From NCBI GenBank assembly GCA_964415365.1, contig CAYPYW010000002.1:41325-105324 (forward strand): DNA of 64,000 bases. The letters run 5' to 3'. Origin of the DNA: Hydromicrobium sp964415365 (GTDB lineage Bacteria; Actinomycetota; Humimicrobiia; Humimicrobiales; Humimicrobiaceae). The notes beneath the pieces are model-generated. The model was not told the origin of the DNA, made no database searches, and was given only the letters and a program-made list of their open reading frames with translations. Below, piece by piece: positions 36,736-45,533 of the stretch. The number at the start of each line of letters is the position of its first letter. Within the stretch, counting starts at the first letter, position 1. A program made the position numbers and the translations under genes.

Positions 36736-37149
36736 TTATTTATCTCTTTTACATTTATCACATATACCCTCAAAAATAATCTTTGAGTTTAATATATTAA
36801 ACTTCCTGCTTATGCTTTCCGGTACTTCTATACAGTAGGAATCATCGTGGATATCTATAATATTATCACACTTCATGCACCTGAAATGATAATGTCTGTT
36901 TCTATCACCATCGAATCTCTTCGGTTCACCGGGAAGCGTCAGAATATCGGCAACACCTATTCTAGAGAAAGTCATAAGCGTTCTATAAACTGTATCGAAA
37001 GAAATGGTGGGAAATATTTTTTTTACTTTTTTATAAAGAATTTCTGCACTGGGATGGTCCTTTGACTCCACCAACTCTTTATAAATTAAACTCCTTTGGG
37101 GTGTGACTTTTAAATTATTCTCTTTACATAATTTAATAAAAGATTCCAT
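36736..37149 (-). CDS. Fur-family regulator, PerR-like
   Basis: 137 aa. N-terminal winged helix (TPQRSLIYKELVESKDHPSA), then the metal-binding dimerisation domain with HYHFRCMKCDNIIDI and a C-terminal CDKCKRDK; the two CxxC pairs form the structural Zn site. The neighbour is rubrerythrin, which makes peroxide sensing (PerR) more likely than iron or zinc sensing. An AT-rich palindrome lies 30 bases upstream of the start (separate entry), consistent with autoregulation. Confidence 0.9.
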   Translation of the reverse strand: MESFIKLCKENNLKVTPQRSLIYKELVESKDHPSAEILYKKVKKIFPTISFDTVYRTLMTFSRIGVADILTLPGEPKRFDGDRNRHYHFRCMKCDNIIDIHDDSYCIEVPESISRKFNILNSKIIFEGICDKCKRDK

Positions 37150-37179
37150 AGCAATTCCCTGGACTCTAAATAGTTAAAA

Positions 37180-37193
37180 TTATTATATAATAA
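37180..37193 (-). promoter_or_regulatory. Candidate Fur/PerR box upstream of the regulator gene
   Basis: TTATTATATAATAA, a perfect 14-base palindrome 31-44 bases upstream of the start, related to the PerR box TTATAATnATTATAA. A second partial copy (TTATTAT) lies at 37198-37204. Placement over a promoter fits autorepression of the regulator-rubrerythrin unit. Confidence 0.55.
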
Positions 37194-37265
37194 CAATTAT
37201 TATCCGTCAATTAATAGGCCAACCCGAACTTGAAAAAAAACTGATATTAAGTCAGAATTTAAAAT

Positions 37266-38285
37266 ATGAAACTTAAAAATTTACCCAGGTTTCCCAAAAG
37301 AATCATAATTTCAGCTATTATTCTGATTTTCATCTATTTCCTTGGTTCTCTGGGGTATATGATAATTGAGGATATGACCTTTCTGGATTCACTTTTTATG
37401 ACTACCATAACCATAACCACAGTTGGTTATGGGGTAGTAAAAGAACTTTCAAAAATTGGAACTATTTTCACTATTTTGCTAATTATAACTGGTACCGGAA
37501 CAGCAGCTTATATTCTAATCAACTTAACAGATTTTGTCCTGAGTGAATTTTTACTAGGAAGAATTGAAAAGAGAAGGAAAATAAAAATGATATCAAAACT
37601 AAAAAACCATTATATAATTTGTGGGCTGGGAAGGGTAGGACTTGAAATTGCGAATGAATTGGCTAGCAAGAAAATCGAATTCATAATAGTAGATAACGCT
37701 GACGGTCCTATCGAAACAGCCAGACAAAATAACTGGCTGTACATTCAGGGTGACGCATCCAATGACGAAATACTACTGGAAACACAGATAACCAGAGCTA
37801 AGGGTTTGTTTGCGGCATTAGATACCGATTCGGAGAATGTCTATATTACCCTCTCCGCTAAATCCTTAAATCCATCTATCTTCGTTGTAGCCAGAGCAAC
37901 CGTACATGAAACTATAAACAAATTAGAAAAAGCAGGAGCAGATAGAGTAGTTTCCCCTCAGATAATCGGGGGTAGAAGAATGGCCTCTATGGCTCTCCAG
38001 CCCTCAATATGTGACTTTTTGGATACCATAATGCAAACAGAAGAAGACGAAATCGGACTGGCAGAGATTGAGATCACACCAAACAGCAGGATAGACGACA
38101 CAACCATAAGTGAAGCTGGAAAGAAATATGGAATTGAAGCTCTGATAATATCTGTAATTGAAAAAGGAGAAAAAATTTCAGTTAAAAAAGCAAGCGGAAA
38201 TACGAATATGAAATCCGGCCATAAAATAATCGCTATTGGAACCAGTAGCCAGATCAGATACCTGACAGATTTAGCATCCAGGTAA
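37266..38285 (+). CDS. Potassium channel with RCK/TrkA-N domain
   Basis: 339 aa. Two membrane helices surround the pore loop with selectivity filter TTVGYG (about residues 55-60). A cytoplasmic RCK domain follows: NAD/nucleotide-binding Rossmann fold IICGLGRVGLEIANELA, IIVDNADGP and GDASNDEILL, then the C-terminal TrkA-C-like lobe (about 255-339). It resembles MthK-type channels gated by ligand binding at the RCK ring. Monocistronic; the frame stays open for 68 codons after the stop (see findings). Confidence 0.9.
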   Translation: MKLKNLPRFPKRIIISAIILIFIYFLGSLGYMIIEDMTFLDSLFMTTITITTVGYGVVKELSKIGTIFTILLIITGTGTAAYILINLTDFVLSEFLLGRIEKRRKIKMISKLKNHYIICGLGRVGLEIANELASKKIEFIIVDNADGPIETARQNNWLYIQGDASNDEILLETQITRAKGLFAALDTDSENVYITLSAKSLNPSIFVVARATVHETINKLEKAGADRVVSPQIIGGRRMASMALQPSICDFLDTIMQTEEDEIGLAEIEITPNSRIDDTTISEAGKKYGIEALIISVIEKGEKISVKKASGNTNMKSGHKIIAIGTSSQIRYLTDLASR

Positions 38286-38420
38286 TTACAGTGCACAACA
38301 ACTGCTTCATCCTCCATTAAATCTGCCAGATTCTACCCTGAAGAAGTAGTTTGTATCAGATATAACCAGAGTTCTACAAAAGAACACGATGATAAAAAAA
38401 CCTGTTTAATGGAGACAATT

Positions 38421-38492
38421 ATGAATCTTGAAGAACTAAGAGAATACCGATTTGAAATAGAACAGGAAAATATATCTATATATAATAATTGA
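38421..38492 (+). CDS. Possible 23-aa micro-ORF upstream of the GH130 gene
   Basis: ATG 38421 with GGAG six bases upstream, ending TGA, 19 bases before the GH130 start. The product (MNLEELREYRFEIEQ plus eight residues) is a short acidic helix. It could be a leader peptide, or the tail of a decayed gene since the same frame is open back to 38286. Weak support. Confidence 0.25.
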   Translation: MNLEELREYRFEIEQENISIYNN

Positions 38493-38511
38493 CAAGTAAG
38501 GGAGGCAGGCA

Positions 38512-39504
38512 ATGAACAAGTCCAGGCAAACAATTGTAGGTTCTGCATTACCAAATATGCCCTGGGAGGAAAAACCTAAAGGTTACAAGTACGTAGTATG
38601 GCGTTATGAGAAAAATCCTATCATACCCAGGGATCTCATACCTTCTTCAAATAGTATCTTCAACAGTGCTGTTGTGCCATTTAAAGGTGAATTCGCAGGA
38701 GTCTTTCGCTGTGATGACAGGCGACGCAATCAGCAGCTTCACAACGGCAAAAGTAAGGATGGCATTAACTGGAAGATAGAGAACGAACGCATCGTATTTA
38801 CCTGTGATGACCCTGAAGTAGGTAACTTCGTTTATGGTTATGACCCTCGCATATGCTGGATTGAGGACAGGTATTACGTTACCTGGTGCAACTGGTATTA
38901 TGGTCCCACAATAGGTGTTGGGTATACGTATGATTTTAAAAAATTCTATCAGCTTGAAAACGCATACCTGCCTTTTAACAGGAACGGGGTATTATTCCCC
39001 AGGAAAATAAAGGGTAAATATGCCATGTTGAACCGCCCAAGCGACAGCGGTCATACACCTTTTGGAGATATCTTCTACAGTGAAAGCCCTGATATGTGCC
39101 ACTGGGGCAAGCACCGCCACGTTATGTCTCCTACTTACGGATGGCAGGCCACCAAGGTAGGAGCAGGCCCAACACCTATCGAAACCAAAGAGGGATGGCT
39201 GCTAATATATCACGGCGTTTTAACCTCATGTAATGGGTTTGTGTACAGTATGGGTGCCGCACTACTTGATATTGATGAGCCCTGGAAGGTTTTGTACAGG
39301 ACCGAGCCTTATTTACTTTCACCACAAAAAATATATGAGTGTGTTGGAGATGTGCCTAATGTAGCATTTCCATGTGCTGCACTTTGTGATGCACCAACCG
39401 GGCGCATAGCAATCTATTACGGAGGTGCTGACACAGTTACCTGCCTTGCCTTTACACAGGTGGATGAGCTTATTGATTTTATCAAATCAAATTCAAAGGT
39501 GTAG
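38512..39504 (+). CDS. GH130-family beta-mannoside phosphorylase-like protein
   Basis: 330 aa, five-bladed beta-propeller of glycoside hydrolase family 130. Characteristic segments are KNPIIPRDLIPSSNSIFNSAVV (shortened: NPIIPR then IFNSAVV), FRCDDRR, YGYDPRICWIEDRYYVTW with the catalytic Asp region, and GWLLIYHG. The family phosphorolyses beta-1,4-mannosides (mannosyl-glucose, mannobiose or N-glycan core Man-GlcNAc) to mannose-1-phosphate. GGGAGG precedes the ATG. Stands alone without a mannoside transporter, so the exact substrate is open. Confidence 0.88.
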   Translation: MNKSRQTIVGSALPNMPWEEKPKGYKYVVWRYEKNPIIPRDLIPSSNSIFNSAVVPFKGEFAGVFRCDDRRRNQQLHNGKSKDGINWKIENERIVFTCDDPEVGNFVYGYDPRICWIEDRYYVTWCNWYYGPTIGVGYTYDFKKFYQLENAYLPFNRNGVLFPRKIKGKYAMLNRPSDSGHTPFGDIFYSESPDMCHWGKHRHVMSPTYGWQATKVGAGPTPIETKEGWLLIYHGVLTSCNGFVYSMGAALLDIDEPWKVLYRTEPYLLSPQKIYECVGDVPNVAFPCAALCDAPTGRIAIYYGGADTVTCLAFTQVDELIDFIKSNSKV

Positions 39505-39578
39505 TCACAGTTAACTTCAATAGTTTGAAAACCAACTACATCACTGTACAGTCAAATCCTTATGAACTCTGGAATATT

Positions 39579-40250
39579 CTATAAGTCATCATGAAAAACT
39601 TTATAATCACCGCTCAGGAAGTACAAAACTCTCTCTCCTATATTTACGGACTGATCTCCTATCCTTTCCAGGTATCTACTTGCCAGCACAATATTTGTTA
39701 TAAACTTAATATCCTCCTCGCTGCACTTACGGGAGGTAAATAATCTTCTGAAAATCATTTTCTGAATCTCATCTACCATATCGTCAGATTTCCCTAACTT
39801 TGAGGCCAATTTTATATCCTTGTTCTTAAAAGATTCAAGAGCCCTGTTCAACTCTGGTTTAACTAAATTTCCCATCTCAATCAGCAGATCCATAATCTCC
39901 TTATCAAGATACTTCTTTTTCTCTTTTGCCAGCCTTCTTACAATTTTAGAAATATTCACTGCAAGATCACCGATTCTTTCCAGATACTTGATAATTATAC
40001 TGACAGAATGTAAGTATCTTAAGTCTCTGGCCACTGGTTGATGTTCAGCTTGCAGAACAATACATTTTTCCTCTATTAAAATATCACTTTCGTCAATTTT
40101 TTCGTCTCTATCTATAACCTTCTGAGCTAGATCTGTATTCATTCCTACGAAAGCCTCTATCGAATTATATACTGCTTCCTGTACCAGACTTCCCATTAAT
40201 ACAACATCCTCACTAATCTCTTCTAGCTTATGGTAGAAAGTTTTTCTCAT
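39579..40250 (-). CDS. phoU: Phosphate regulatory protein PhoU
   Basis: 223 aa, two repeated three-helix bundles. Metal-binding/Pho-interaction motifs recur: YLERIGDLAVNISK in the first half and YLERIGDQSVNIGERV in the second. PhoU represses the Pho response when phosphate is plentiful and modulates Pst. Last gene of the pst operon, one base from the pstA stop. The usual preceding gene pstB is absent here. Confidence 0.95.
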   Translation of the reverse strand: MRKTFYHKLEEISEDVVLMGSLVQEAVYNSIEAFVGMNTDLAQKVIDRDEKIDESDILIEEKCIVLQAEHQPVARDLRYLHSVSIIIKYLERIGDLAVNISKIVRRLAKEKKKYLDKEIMDLLIEMGNLVKPELNRALESFKNKDIKLASKLGKSDDMVDEIQKMIFRRLFTSRKCSEEDIKFITNIVLASRYLERIGDQSVNIGERVLYFLSGDYKVFHDDL

Positions 40251-40251
40251 C

Positions 40252-41124
40252 TTATTCCTTCCTTCCCAGTCTGAACCGGGCTCTTATAATAGCGCCGGAA
40301 GCAGCAAAAATCAATACCAGTATTAACAGCACCAGCGCAGTGCCCCATTGCATATCTTCCGGAGTATCTGTTAACTGTGTTGCAAGAACATACAAGTGAT
40401 AGGGTAATGCCATAACCTGGCTAAAAATGGAATTGGGCAGATTTGGCTGTGAAAATGCAGCAACCGTAAATATTATGGGAGCAGTTTCTCCTGCTGCTCT
40501 GCCGATTCCAATAACCGAACCTGTTATTATTCCAGGCATAGCTTGCGGTAATACTACTTTCACTATTGTCTGCCATTTAGTAGCTCCCAGAGCCAGTGAG
40601 GCGTGGCGGTAAGAATCAGGAACCGTTTTTAACGCTTCTTCAGTGGCTGTTATTACCACCGGTAAAATAAGAAATGCGAGAGTTAAAGAACCAGCAAGAA
40701 TTGACCTGCCGAACCTAAGCAAAATAACAAAAAATCCCAGACCAAATAAACCAAAAACTACTGAAGGCACCCCGGACATATTTATAATGGACAGCCTTAT
40801 TATCCTGGTCAGTCGGTTCCTTGAAGCATACTCATTTAGATAAATTGCTGCCAGGACTCCAATTGGTAGTGAAAATATGAGGGTTCCTATTACCAAATAC
40901 AAAGTTCCTAAAATTGCCGGGAAAATACCACCTTCTCTCATCCCCGCCCTGGGCTTTTGTGATAGGAATTCCCAGCTTATTGCACCGCTTCCTTTAACTA
41001 TCAAATATATTATTATACCCAGAACAAAAGCTATAACTACCAGAGTTAAGAAAAGTAGAAAAGTATAGGAAATCTTCTCTGTAACCATTTTTCTTCTCTT
41101 ACTTATTTCTATGCCTTCTCCCAC
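40252..41124 (-). CDS. pstA: Phosphate ABC importer permease PstA
   Basis: 290 aa with six membrane helices. Family signatures: FLSQKPRAGMREGGIFPAI near the N-terminus, GVPSVVFGLFGLGFF, and the EAA loop HASLALGATKWQTIVKVVLP. Partner of PstC in the high-affinity phosphate pore. Separated from pstC by 7 bases. The C-terminal ALVLLILVLIFAASGAIIRA is the last helix. Confidence 0.94.
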   Translation of the reverse strand: MGEGIEISKRRKMVTEKISYTFLLFLTLVVIAFVLGIIIYLIVKGSGAISWEFLSQKPRAGMREGGIFPAILGTLYLVIGTLIFSLPIGVLAAIYLNEYASRNRLTRIIRLSIINMSGVPSVVFGLFGLGFFVILLRFGRSILAGSLTLAFLILPVVITATEEALKTVPDSYRHASLALGATKWQTIVKVVLPQAMPGIITGSVIGIGRAAGETAPIIFTVAAFSQPNLPNSIFSQVMALPYHLYVLATQLTDTPEDMQWGTALVLLILVLIFAASGAIIRARFRLGRKE

Positions 41125-41131
41125 TATTTAC

Positions 41132-42019
41132 CTAACTTTCCCTTATTTTGCTTATAAATCTGTCGGATACAAAGTTTATCAAAAAAGTAATCAAAAACAG
41201 AATAAGGCCAATAGCAAATAAAGACGAATAATGAAGCCCGCCTTGAACAGTTTCCCCCATTTCTGCAGCAATAGTAGCAGTAATGGTCCTGACCGGCTGG
41301 AGCCATGAAAACACAATTCGGGGTGAGTTACCGGTTACCATAAGAACCGTCATTGTCTCACCCACAATTCTACCCAGGCCCAACATCACAGCTGCAACCA
41401 TACCCGATGATGCTGAGGGTATTACGGTCTTATGGGTCGTTTCCCACCTTGTTGCACCAAGAGCAATAGAAGCATACCTGTACCTATTCGGTACAGCATT
41501 TATTGCGTCCTCAGAAATAGATATGATAGTAGGCAAACTCATAAAAGCCAGCATTACTGAGCCAGTAAGCGCAGTAAGTCCTATACTAAGATTGAAGAGG
41601 TCTTTTATTATGGGAGCAAGAAGTTTAATGCCAATAAACCCAATGACAACAGAGGGAATAGTAGCCAGTATCTCAATTATTGGCTTTAGTATTTCTCTCA
41701 CCACTCTGGGAGCCAGTTCTCCGATATAAATGGCACTTCCTATGCCAAGAGGCACAGCAATTACAATGGCACCAAATGTTACCAGCAGTGAGCCGGTCAA
41801 CAGGGGAAGAAACCCAAATTTTTCAAGTACTGTGGGAGACCATTTCTGGCCAGTCAAAAATTCTAATATTGGATAAGATGAAAAAAATCTTATAGAATTT
41901 GCAATCAAGAAAGCAAGTATTAAACCCAGGACTATAATAGAAATTATTCCATTTAAGAAAACAAATCTGTAGATTATAAAGTTTTTAATATTTCTCAGTC
42001 TGATCTTTAACCGAGCCAT
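41132..42019 (-). CDS. pstC: Phosphate ABC importer permease PstC
   Basis: 295 aa with six membrane helices. Recognised by EILATIPSVVIGFIGIKLL, the EAA loop YASIALGATRWETTHKTVIP, and LGLGRIVGETMTVLMVTGN. Lies 150 bases downstream of pstS, a gap that contains a strong stem-loop, and 7 bases upstream of pstA. Confidence 0.94.
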   Translation of the reverse strand: MARLKIRLRNIKNFIIYRFVFLNGIISIIVLGLILAFLIANSIRFFSSYPILEFLTGQKWSPTVLEKFGFLPLLTGSLLVTFGAIVIAVPLGIGSAIYIGELAPRVVREILKPIIEILATIPSVVIGFIGIKLLAPIIKDLFNLSIGLTALTGSVMLAFMSLPTIISISEDAINAVPNRYRYASIALGATRWETTHKTVIPSASSGMVAAVMLGLGRIVGETMTVLMVTGNSPRIVFSWLQPVRTITATIAAEMGETVQGGLHYSSLFAIGLILFLITFLINFVSDRFISKIRES

Positions 42020-42080
42020 AAATTAATTTTAAAAGAAATATAATTATTTTTCTATTTAAACTTTCAAATCAAAGCTACTG

Positions 42081-42120
42081 GAGCTGCGGGAGAGATTTTG
42101 TAAGCCTTTCCCCGCAGCTC
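42081..42120 (-). promoter_or_regulatory. Intercistronic stem-loop between pstS and pstC
   Basis: GAGCTGCGGG (42081-42090) is perfectly complementary to CCCGCAGCTC (42111-42120), a 10-bp GC-rich stem with a 20-base loop. On the transcribed strand no clean U-tract follows, so it is more likely an mRNA-stability or partial-termination element that keeps pstS levels above those of the permease genes. Confidence 0.65.
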
Positions 42121-42168
42121 TTCTTATCCTGCTTGCTGTAGCGTAACCGGCCAAAAGGAGTGCAAACT

Positions 42169-43149
42169 TTAATTAAGTGGAACAAATCCTTCTTCCAGCC
42201 CTATATCCTGACCTTCATCGCTGAGCACAAAATTTATATATGCCTGACCTATTTCAGTCAGATCCTTCCCTGGTGCATAGATATACAGTCCTCTCGATAT
42301 GGGATAAGAGTTGTCCTTCACTGTATCTATCGAAGGCTCAATGCCCTCAACTTTTACACTTTTTAAAGATTCTTCAAGATACCCTAATCCTATATAGCCT
42401 ATAGCATTATCAATTTCCTTTATCTGGTTCACAACATCGGCATTCGACTGAAGCCTTATAGCAGTTTCAGAATAGTCATTATCTTCCATAGTTTTGCCCA
42501 GTTGAACTACTTCCTCTAGGAAATATTCGCCGGTACCTGAACTGGAATCCCTGGCAATTATAACTATTTCTGCATCATTTCCACCAACATCCTGCCAGTT
42601 CGTAATTTCCCCGGTATATATTCCGGAAAGCTGCTCTATAGTAATATTCTCTACGGGAACATCATTACTTACTATAACGGCAATCCCATCATAAAGAACC
42701 ATGTATTCCTGAACATCAAGGCCAGCATCCTTTGCTGATTCCAGTTCCCCATCCTTTATCTTTCTTGAGGAATTGGCAAGATCGTTAATGCCGTTAATCA
42801 TATCAGCAATACCACCTCCGGAACCTCCACCATTTATAGTAATTGTTCCCCCATATTTTTCCATAAATGCAGATGCCCATGCTTCCGAAACCTGAAGCAG
42901 TGTAGTTGAGCCTGATATCACCAGTTCCTGGCCTTCATAAGTAAGGCTCCCATTTTCTTCTTCCTTACTTGCCTCTTCCTGAGTAGTTCCCTCTTCATTA
43001 ACTTCTTCAGCTTCCGCCGTTGTTTCTTCGGCTGTTGTTGCTTCCTCAGAAGCTTTCTCAATGTCTTTACAACCTGGCAGTATCATACTGCTTATAAGTA
43101 AAACTGGCACAATCAAACTGATTAATAATAAAAGCTTACTTCTTTTCAA
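42169..43149 (-). CDS. pstS: Phosphate-binding lipoprotein PstS
   Basis: 326 aa from TTG 43149, chosen because GGAGG lies 8 bases upstream and the product then starts with a clean lipoprotein signal (KRSKLLLLISLIV ... ILPGC). After a long acidic Glu/Thr/Ala linker (TTAEETTAEAEEVNEEG) comes the PstS core: VISGSTTLLQVSEAWASAF, INGGGSGGGIADMINGINDL and phosphate-loop residues RDSSSGTGEYF. Captures phosphate outside the membrane and delivers it to PstCA. Preceded by a Pho-box-like array. Confidence 0.95.
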   Translation of the reverse strand: MKRSKLLLLISLIVPVLLISSMILPGCKDIEKASEEATTAEETTAEAEEVNEEGTTQEEASKEEENGSLTYEGQELVISGSTTLLQVSEAWASAFMEKYGGTITINGGGSGGGIADMINGINDLANSSRKIKDGELESAKDAGLDVQEYMVLYDGIAVIVSNDVPVENITIEQLSGIYTGEITNWQDVGGNDAEIVIIARDSSSGTGEYFLEEVVQLGKTMEDNDYSETAIRLQSNADVVNQIKEIDNAIGYIGLGYLEESLKSVKVEGIEPSIDTVKDNSYPISRGLYIYAPGKDLTEIGQAYINFVLSDEGQDIGLEEGFVPLN

Positions 43150-43218
43150 CTTTCTATCCTCCTTACACATAATCGATTTCAAAAACATGAAAAGATTAAC
43201 ATATAAAGATGGATCTTT

Positions 43219-43260
43219 GGTTAAAAAAGAATTAAATAAATATTAAAAAAATATTAAATA
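43219..43260 (-). promoter_or_regulatory. Pho-box-like array: four TTTAA repeats, 11-bp period
   Basis: On the coding strand of pstS the pentamer TTTAA (plus-strand TTAAA at 43221, 43232, 43243 and 43254) recurs at exactly 11-base steps, ending about 70 bases before the pstS start. PhoP/PhoB boxes are direct repeats with the same 11-base period (B. subtilis TT(A/C/T)ACA; E. coli 7+4). The last repeat overlaps the stop codon of the response-regulator gene. Confidence 0.7.
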
Positions 43261-43964
43261 CTATCCGTAATCTTGTAGCCGTACCCGTGAACTGTTTTTA
43301 TGAATCTCTTACCGAATTCCTTGTATGCCATTTTCCCTCTTATTCTCCTTATATGAACATCAAGGGTTCTCGTATCCCCGTAATAATCGTCACCCCATAC
43401 CGTTTTTACTAATTCCATACGGGGAATCAACCTATTTAGATTCTTCAATAAAAGTAAAACAATCTGGAACTCTTTGGGATTTAAATGGATTTTTTCAGAA
43501 TCAAGGAACACTTCATGTCTGGTTTCATCAATTGCCAGCTTCACTTCCTTAAAAATAAATTCTCTTTTGGCAGTCCCGTCCGAACCCTTATCCGTACTAT
43601 CCTTAACTCTCCTGAACACATTCTTTACCCTTGCTATTAGCTCCCTTACTCCAAATGGCTTGACTATATAATCATCAGCGCCCAGTTCCAATCCCAAAAC
43701 TTTATCAAGCTCCTCACTTCTGGCACTTAAAATAATTACCGGTACATCAGACTTTTTCTTAATATCCCTACATACATCAAAACCATCCAGATCAGGAAGC
43801 ATTAAATCAAGTATAACCAGGCTCGGTTTTATCCTGGTAAAAGACTCCAAAAAGCTCTTGCCATCCCTGAAACTTTTAACTTTATAACCATTCTTTATTA
43901 AATTATATTCCAGAATCTCACAGATGTTTTCCTCATCATCTACAACATAGATTAATTTTTCCAT
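43254..43964 (-). CDS. OmpR-family response regulator, PhoB/PhoP-like
   Basis: 236 aa. Receiver domain: VVDDEENICEILEYNL (acid pocket), phosphorylated Asp in LVILDLMLPDLDG, and Lys in VKPFGVRELIARV. C-terminal winged helix with LNPKEFQIVLLLL and TLDVHIRRIRGKM. Placed between a PhoR-like kinase and pstSCA-phoU, so it should control the phosphate regulon, probably through the 11-bp repeats at its own 3' end. Confidence 0.93.
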   Translation of the reverse strand: MEKLIYVVDDEENICEILEYNLIKNGYKVKSFRDGKSFLESFTRIKPSLVILDLMLPDLDGFDVCRDIKKKSDVPVIILSARSEELDKVLGLELGADDYIVKPFGVRELIARVKNVFRRVKDSTDKGSDGTAKREFIFKEVKLAIDETRHEVFLDSEKIHLNPKEFQIVLLLLKNLNRLIPRMELVKTVWGDDYYGDTRTLDVHIRRIRGKMAYKEFGKRFIKTVHGYGYKITDSI

Positions 43965-44040
43965 AGACTACTTGATATAATATATTTAATCTTTCATGTG
44001 CCACATAGATAATAATAGAATAACATTATATTCTTAATTA

Positions 44041-45369
44041 TCACAAATCAAGTATTTTGGTTGGTTTTTTTGGTAAGACTATATTGAACACCGTTTCCTT
44101 ATTGGGGATACTATGCACGCTTATCTTTCCATTGTGAAGCCCAACAGTATGTTTCACAATAGAAAGACCCAGACCCGATCCAATCTGTTTTGAAGACTCT
44201 AGATTTTTGCCTCTATAAAACCTCTGAAAAATATAGGGCAACTCATCCTTTTCTATTCCAGCACCATTATCTCTAAAGGCAAGCAGTATATTATTCTTGT
44301 CCTCTTTGATATCTATATTTACTTCTGTTCCCCTCCCGGCATAAAATATGGAATTCTCAATTATATTCCTGACCATTTGTCTGAAAAGTTCTTCATCCGT
44401 TTGATAATTAATCTGATCATTATCATATTTAAAATCGATCTTGATATCATTCTTCTCCGCAAGAAAGATAAGAGATTTGATTGTATCCTTTATTATATCA
44501 ACCAGATTATACTCTTTCTCAAATAAGACATTTCGTTTATACTCTATATTTGACAAATTCAAAACATCCTTAATCAAATAATTAAGTCTCTCCACTTCTT
44601 TTAAACTTCTGGACAAATAGTCTTTTATTCTACTTTGATCTATTGATTTATCCTCCACAACAGTCTCAAGATACCCCTTTATAGAAGTAAGAGGGGTTCT
44701 CATCTCGTGAGATATATTAGCCACAAACTGGCTTCTCAACCTGGAGAACTCTACTTCCTGGGTAATATTTCTAAATAATACTAACAAGCCAATTTGCTTA
44801 TTTTTCATAACTTTATTTCTTTCTTCATCCACAACAATAGGAATAGCTTCTACCTGAAGATATTTTTCTTCATCCCCGTAAAATATAATATTTTTTCTGT
44901 GGGGTACCACTTCACTGAATACACTATCGATCAGATTTTCAAATTTTCTATTCTTAAAAATAAATATAGTTTTTTTATATAAAACCTCTTCTTTTTTAAG
45001 ATAGAAAAGATTTAAAAGACTTTCATTAATCCTTATGATTTTTCTATCACTACTAATTACTAATACACCCTGCATAATACTATCAAGAATTGAATCTACC
45101 AACTTTAATTCTTGCTTGATACTATCCCTGAAATAACCTACTGTTTTATCCATATCAGAGATATCTAAATCTACTCTAAAATCTTCTTTATCAGAGTGCA
45201 GGAGTAGAGATTTCTTTTTTATATAATCCACGACTGACAATATTAGCTTACGAGCTCTCGATAATTCATTATTAATATTCCTGATCCTTATCACATTCAC
45301 AATAAGGATTATGATCAGTATCAGAATTATTGCTAAAGATATATATAATAATACTTGATAAAGTAACAT
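44041..45369 (-). CDS. PhoR-like sensor histidine kinase
   Basis: 442 aa. One N-terminal membrane helix (about residues 5-27), then a linker, a PAS domain (about 95-205: IMQGVLVISSDRKIIRINESLLN), HisKA with the phosphorylated His in FVANISHEMRTPLTSIKGYLE, and HATPase with NIIENSIFYAG (N box), DNGAGIEKDELPYIF (G1) and GSGLGLSIVKHTV (G2). The single membrane anchor and cytoplasmic PAS fit PhoR proteins that sense Pst/PhoU state and not external phosphate. First gene of the phosphate cluster, 76 bases before the regulator. Confidence 0.9.
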   Translation of the reverse strand: MLLYQVLLYISLAIILILIIILIVNVIRIRNINNELSRARKLILSVVDYIKKKSLLLHSDKEDFRVDLDISDMDKTVGYFRDSIKQELKLVDSILDSIMQGVLVISSDRKIIRINESLLNLFYLKKEEVLYKKTIFIFKNRKFENLIDSVFSEVVPHRKNIIFYGDEEKYLQVEAIPIVVDEERNKVMKNKQIGLLVLFRNITQEVEFSRLRSQFVANISHEMRTPLTSIKGYLETVVEDKSIDQSRIKDYLSRSLKEVERLNYLIKDVLNLSNIEYKRNVLFEKEYNLVDIIKDTIKSLIFLAEKNDIKIDFKYDNDQINYQTDEELFRQMVRNIIENSIFYAGRGTEVNIDIKEDKNNILLAFRDNGAGIEKDELPYIFQRFYRGKNLESSKQIGSGLGLSIVKHTVGLHNGKISVHSIPNKETVFNIVLPKKPTKILDL

Positions 45370-45533
45370 CCTATTTATACTTCCGACCTTTCACAAATTT
45401 TTTAAAGATTATAACACATGTTGCTTTTCATAAGTATTTAATAGACACCAGCCGCTATCTATTATATAGAGAATTTATCCTAATAAGTAAAGTATATTGT
45501 TAGAGCGGGTTGCCCCGTTTGTGGGCTTGTTGC

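Noticed and set aside
36705..36773. Longer rubrerythrin start at 36773
   Set aside because: It would overlap the PerR-like gene by 38 bases and adds a non-homologous N-terminus; ATG 36704 has AGGAG and matches the family.
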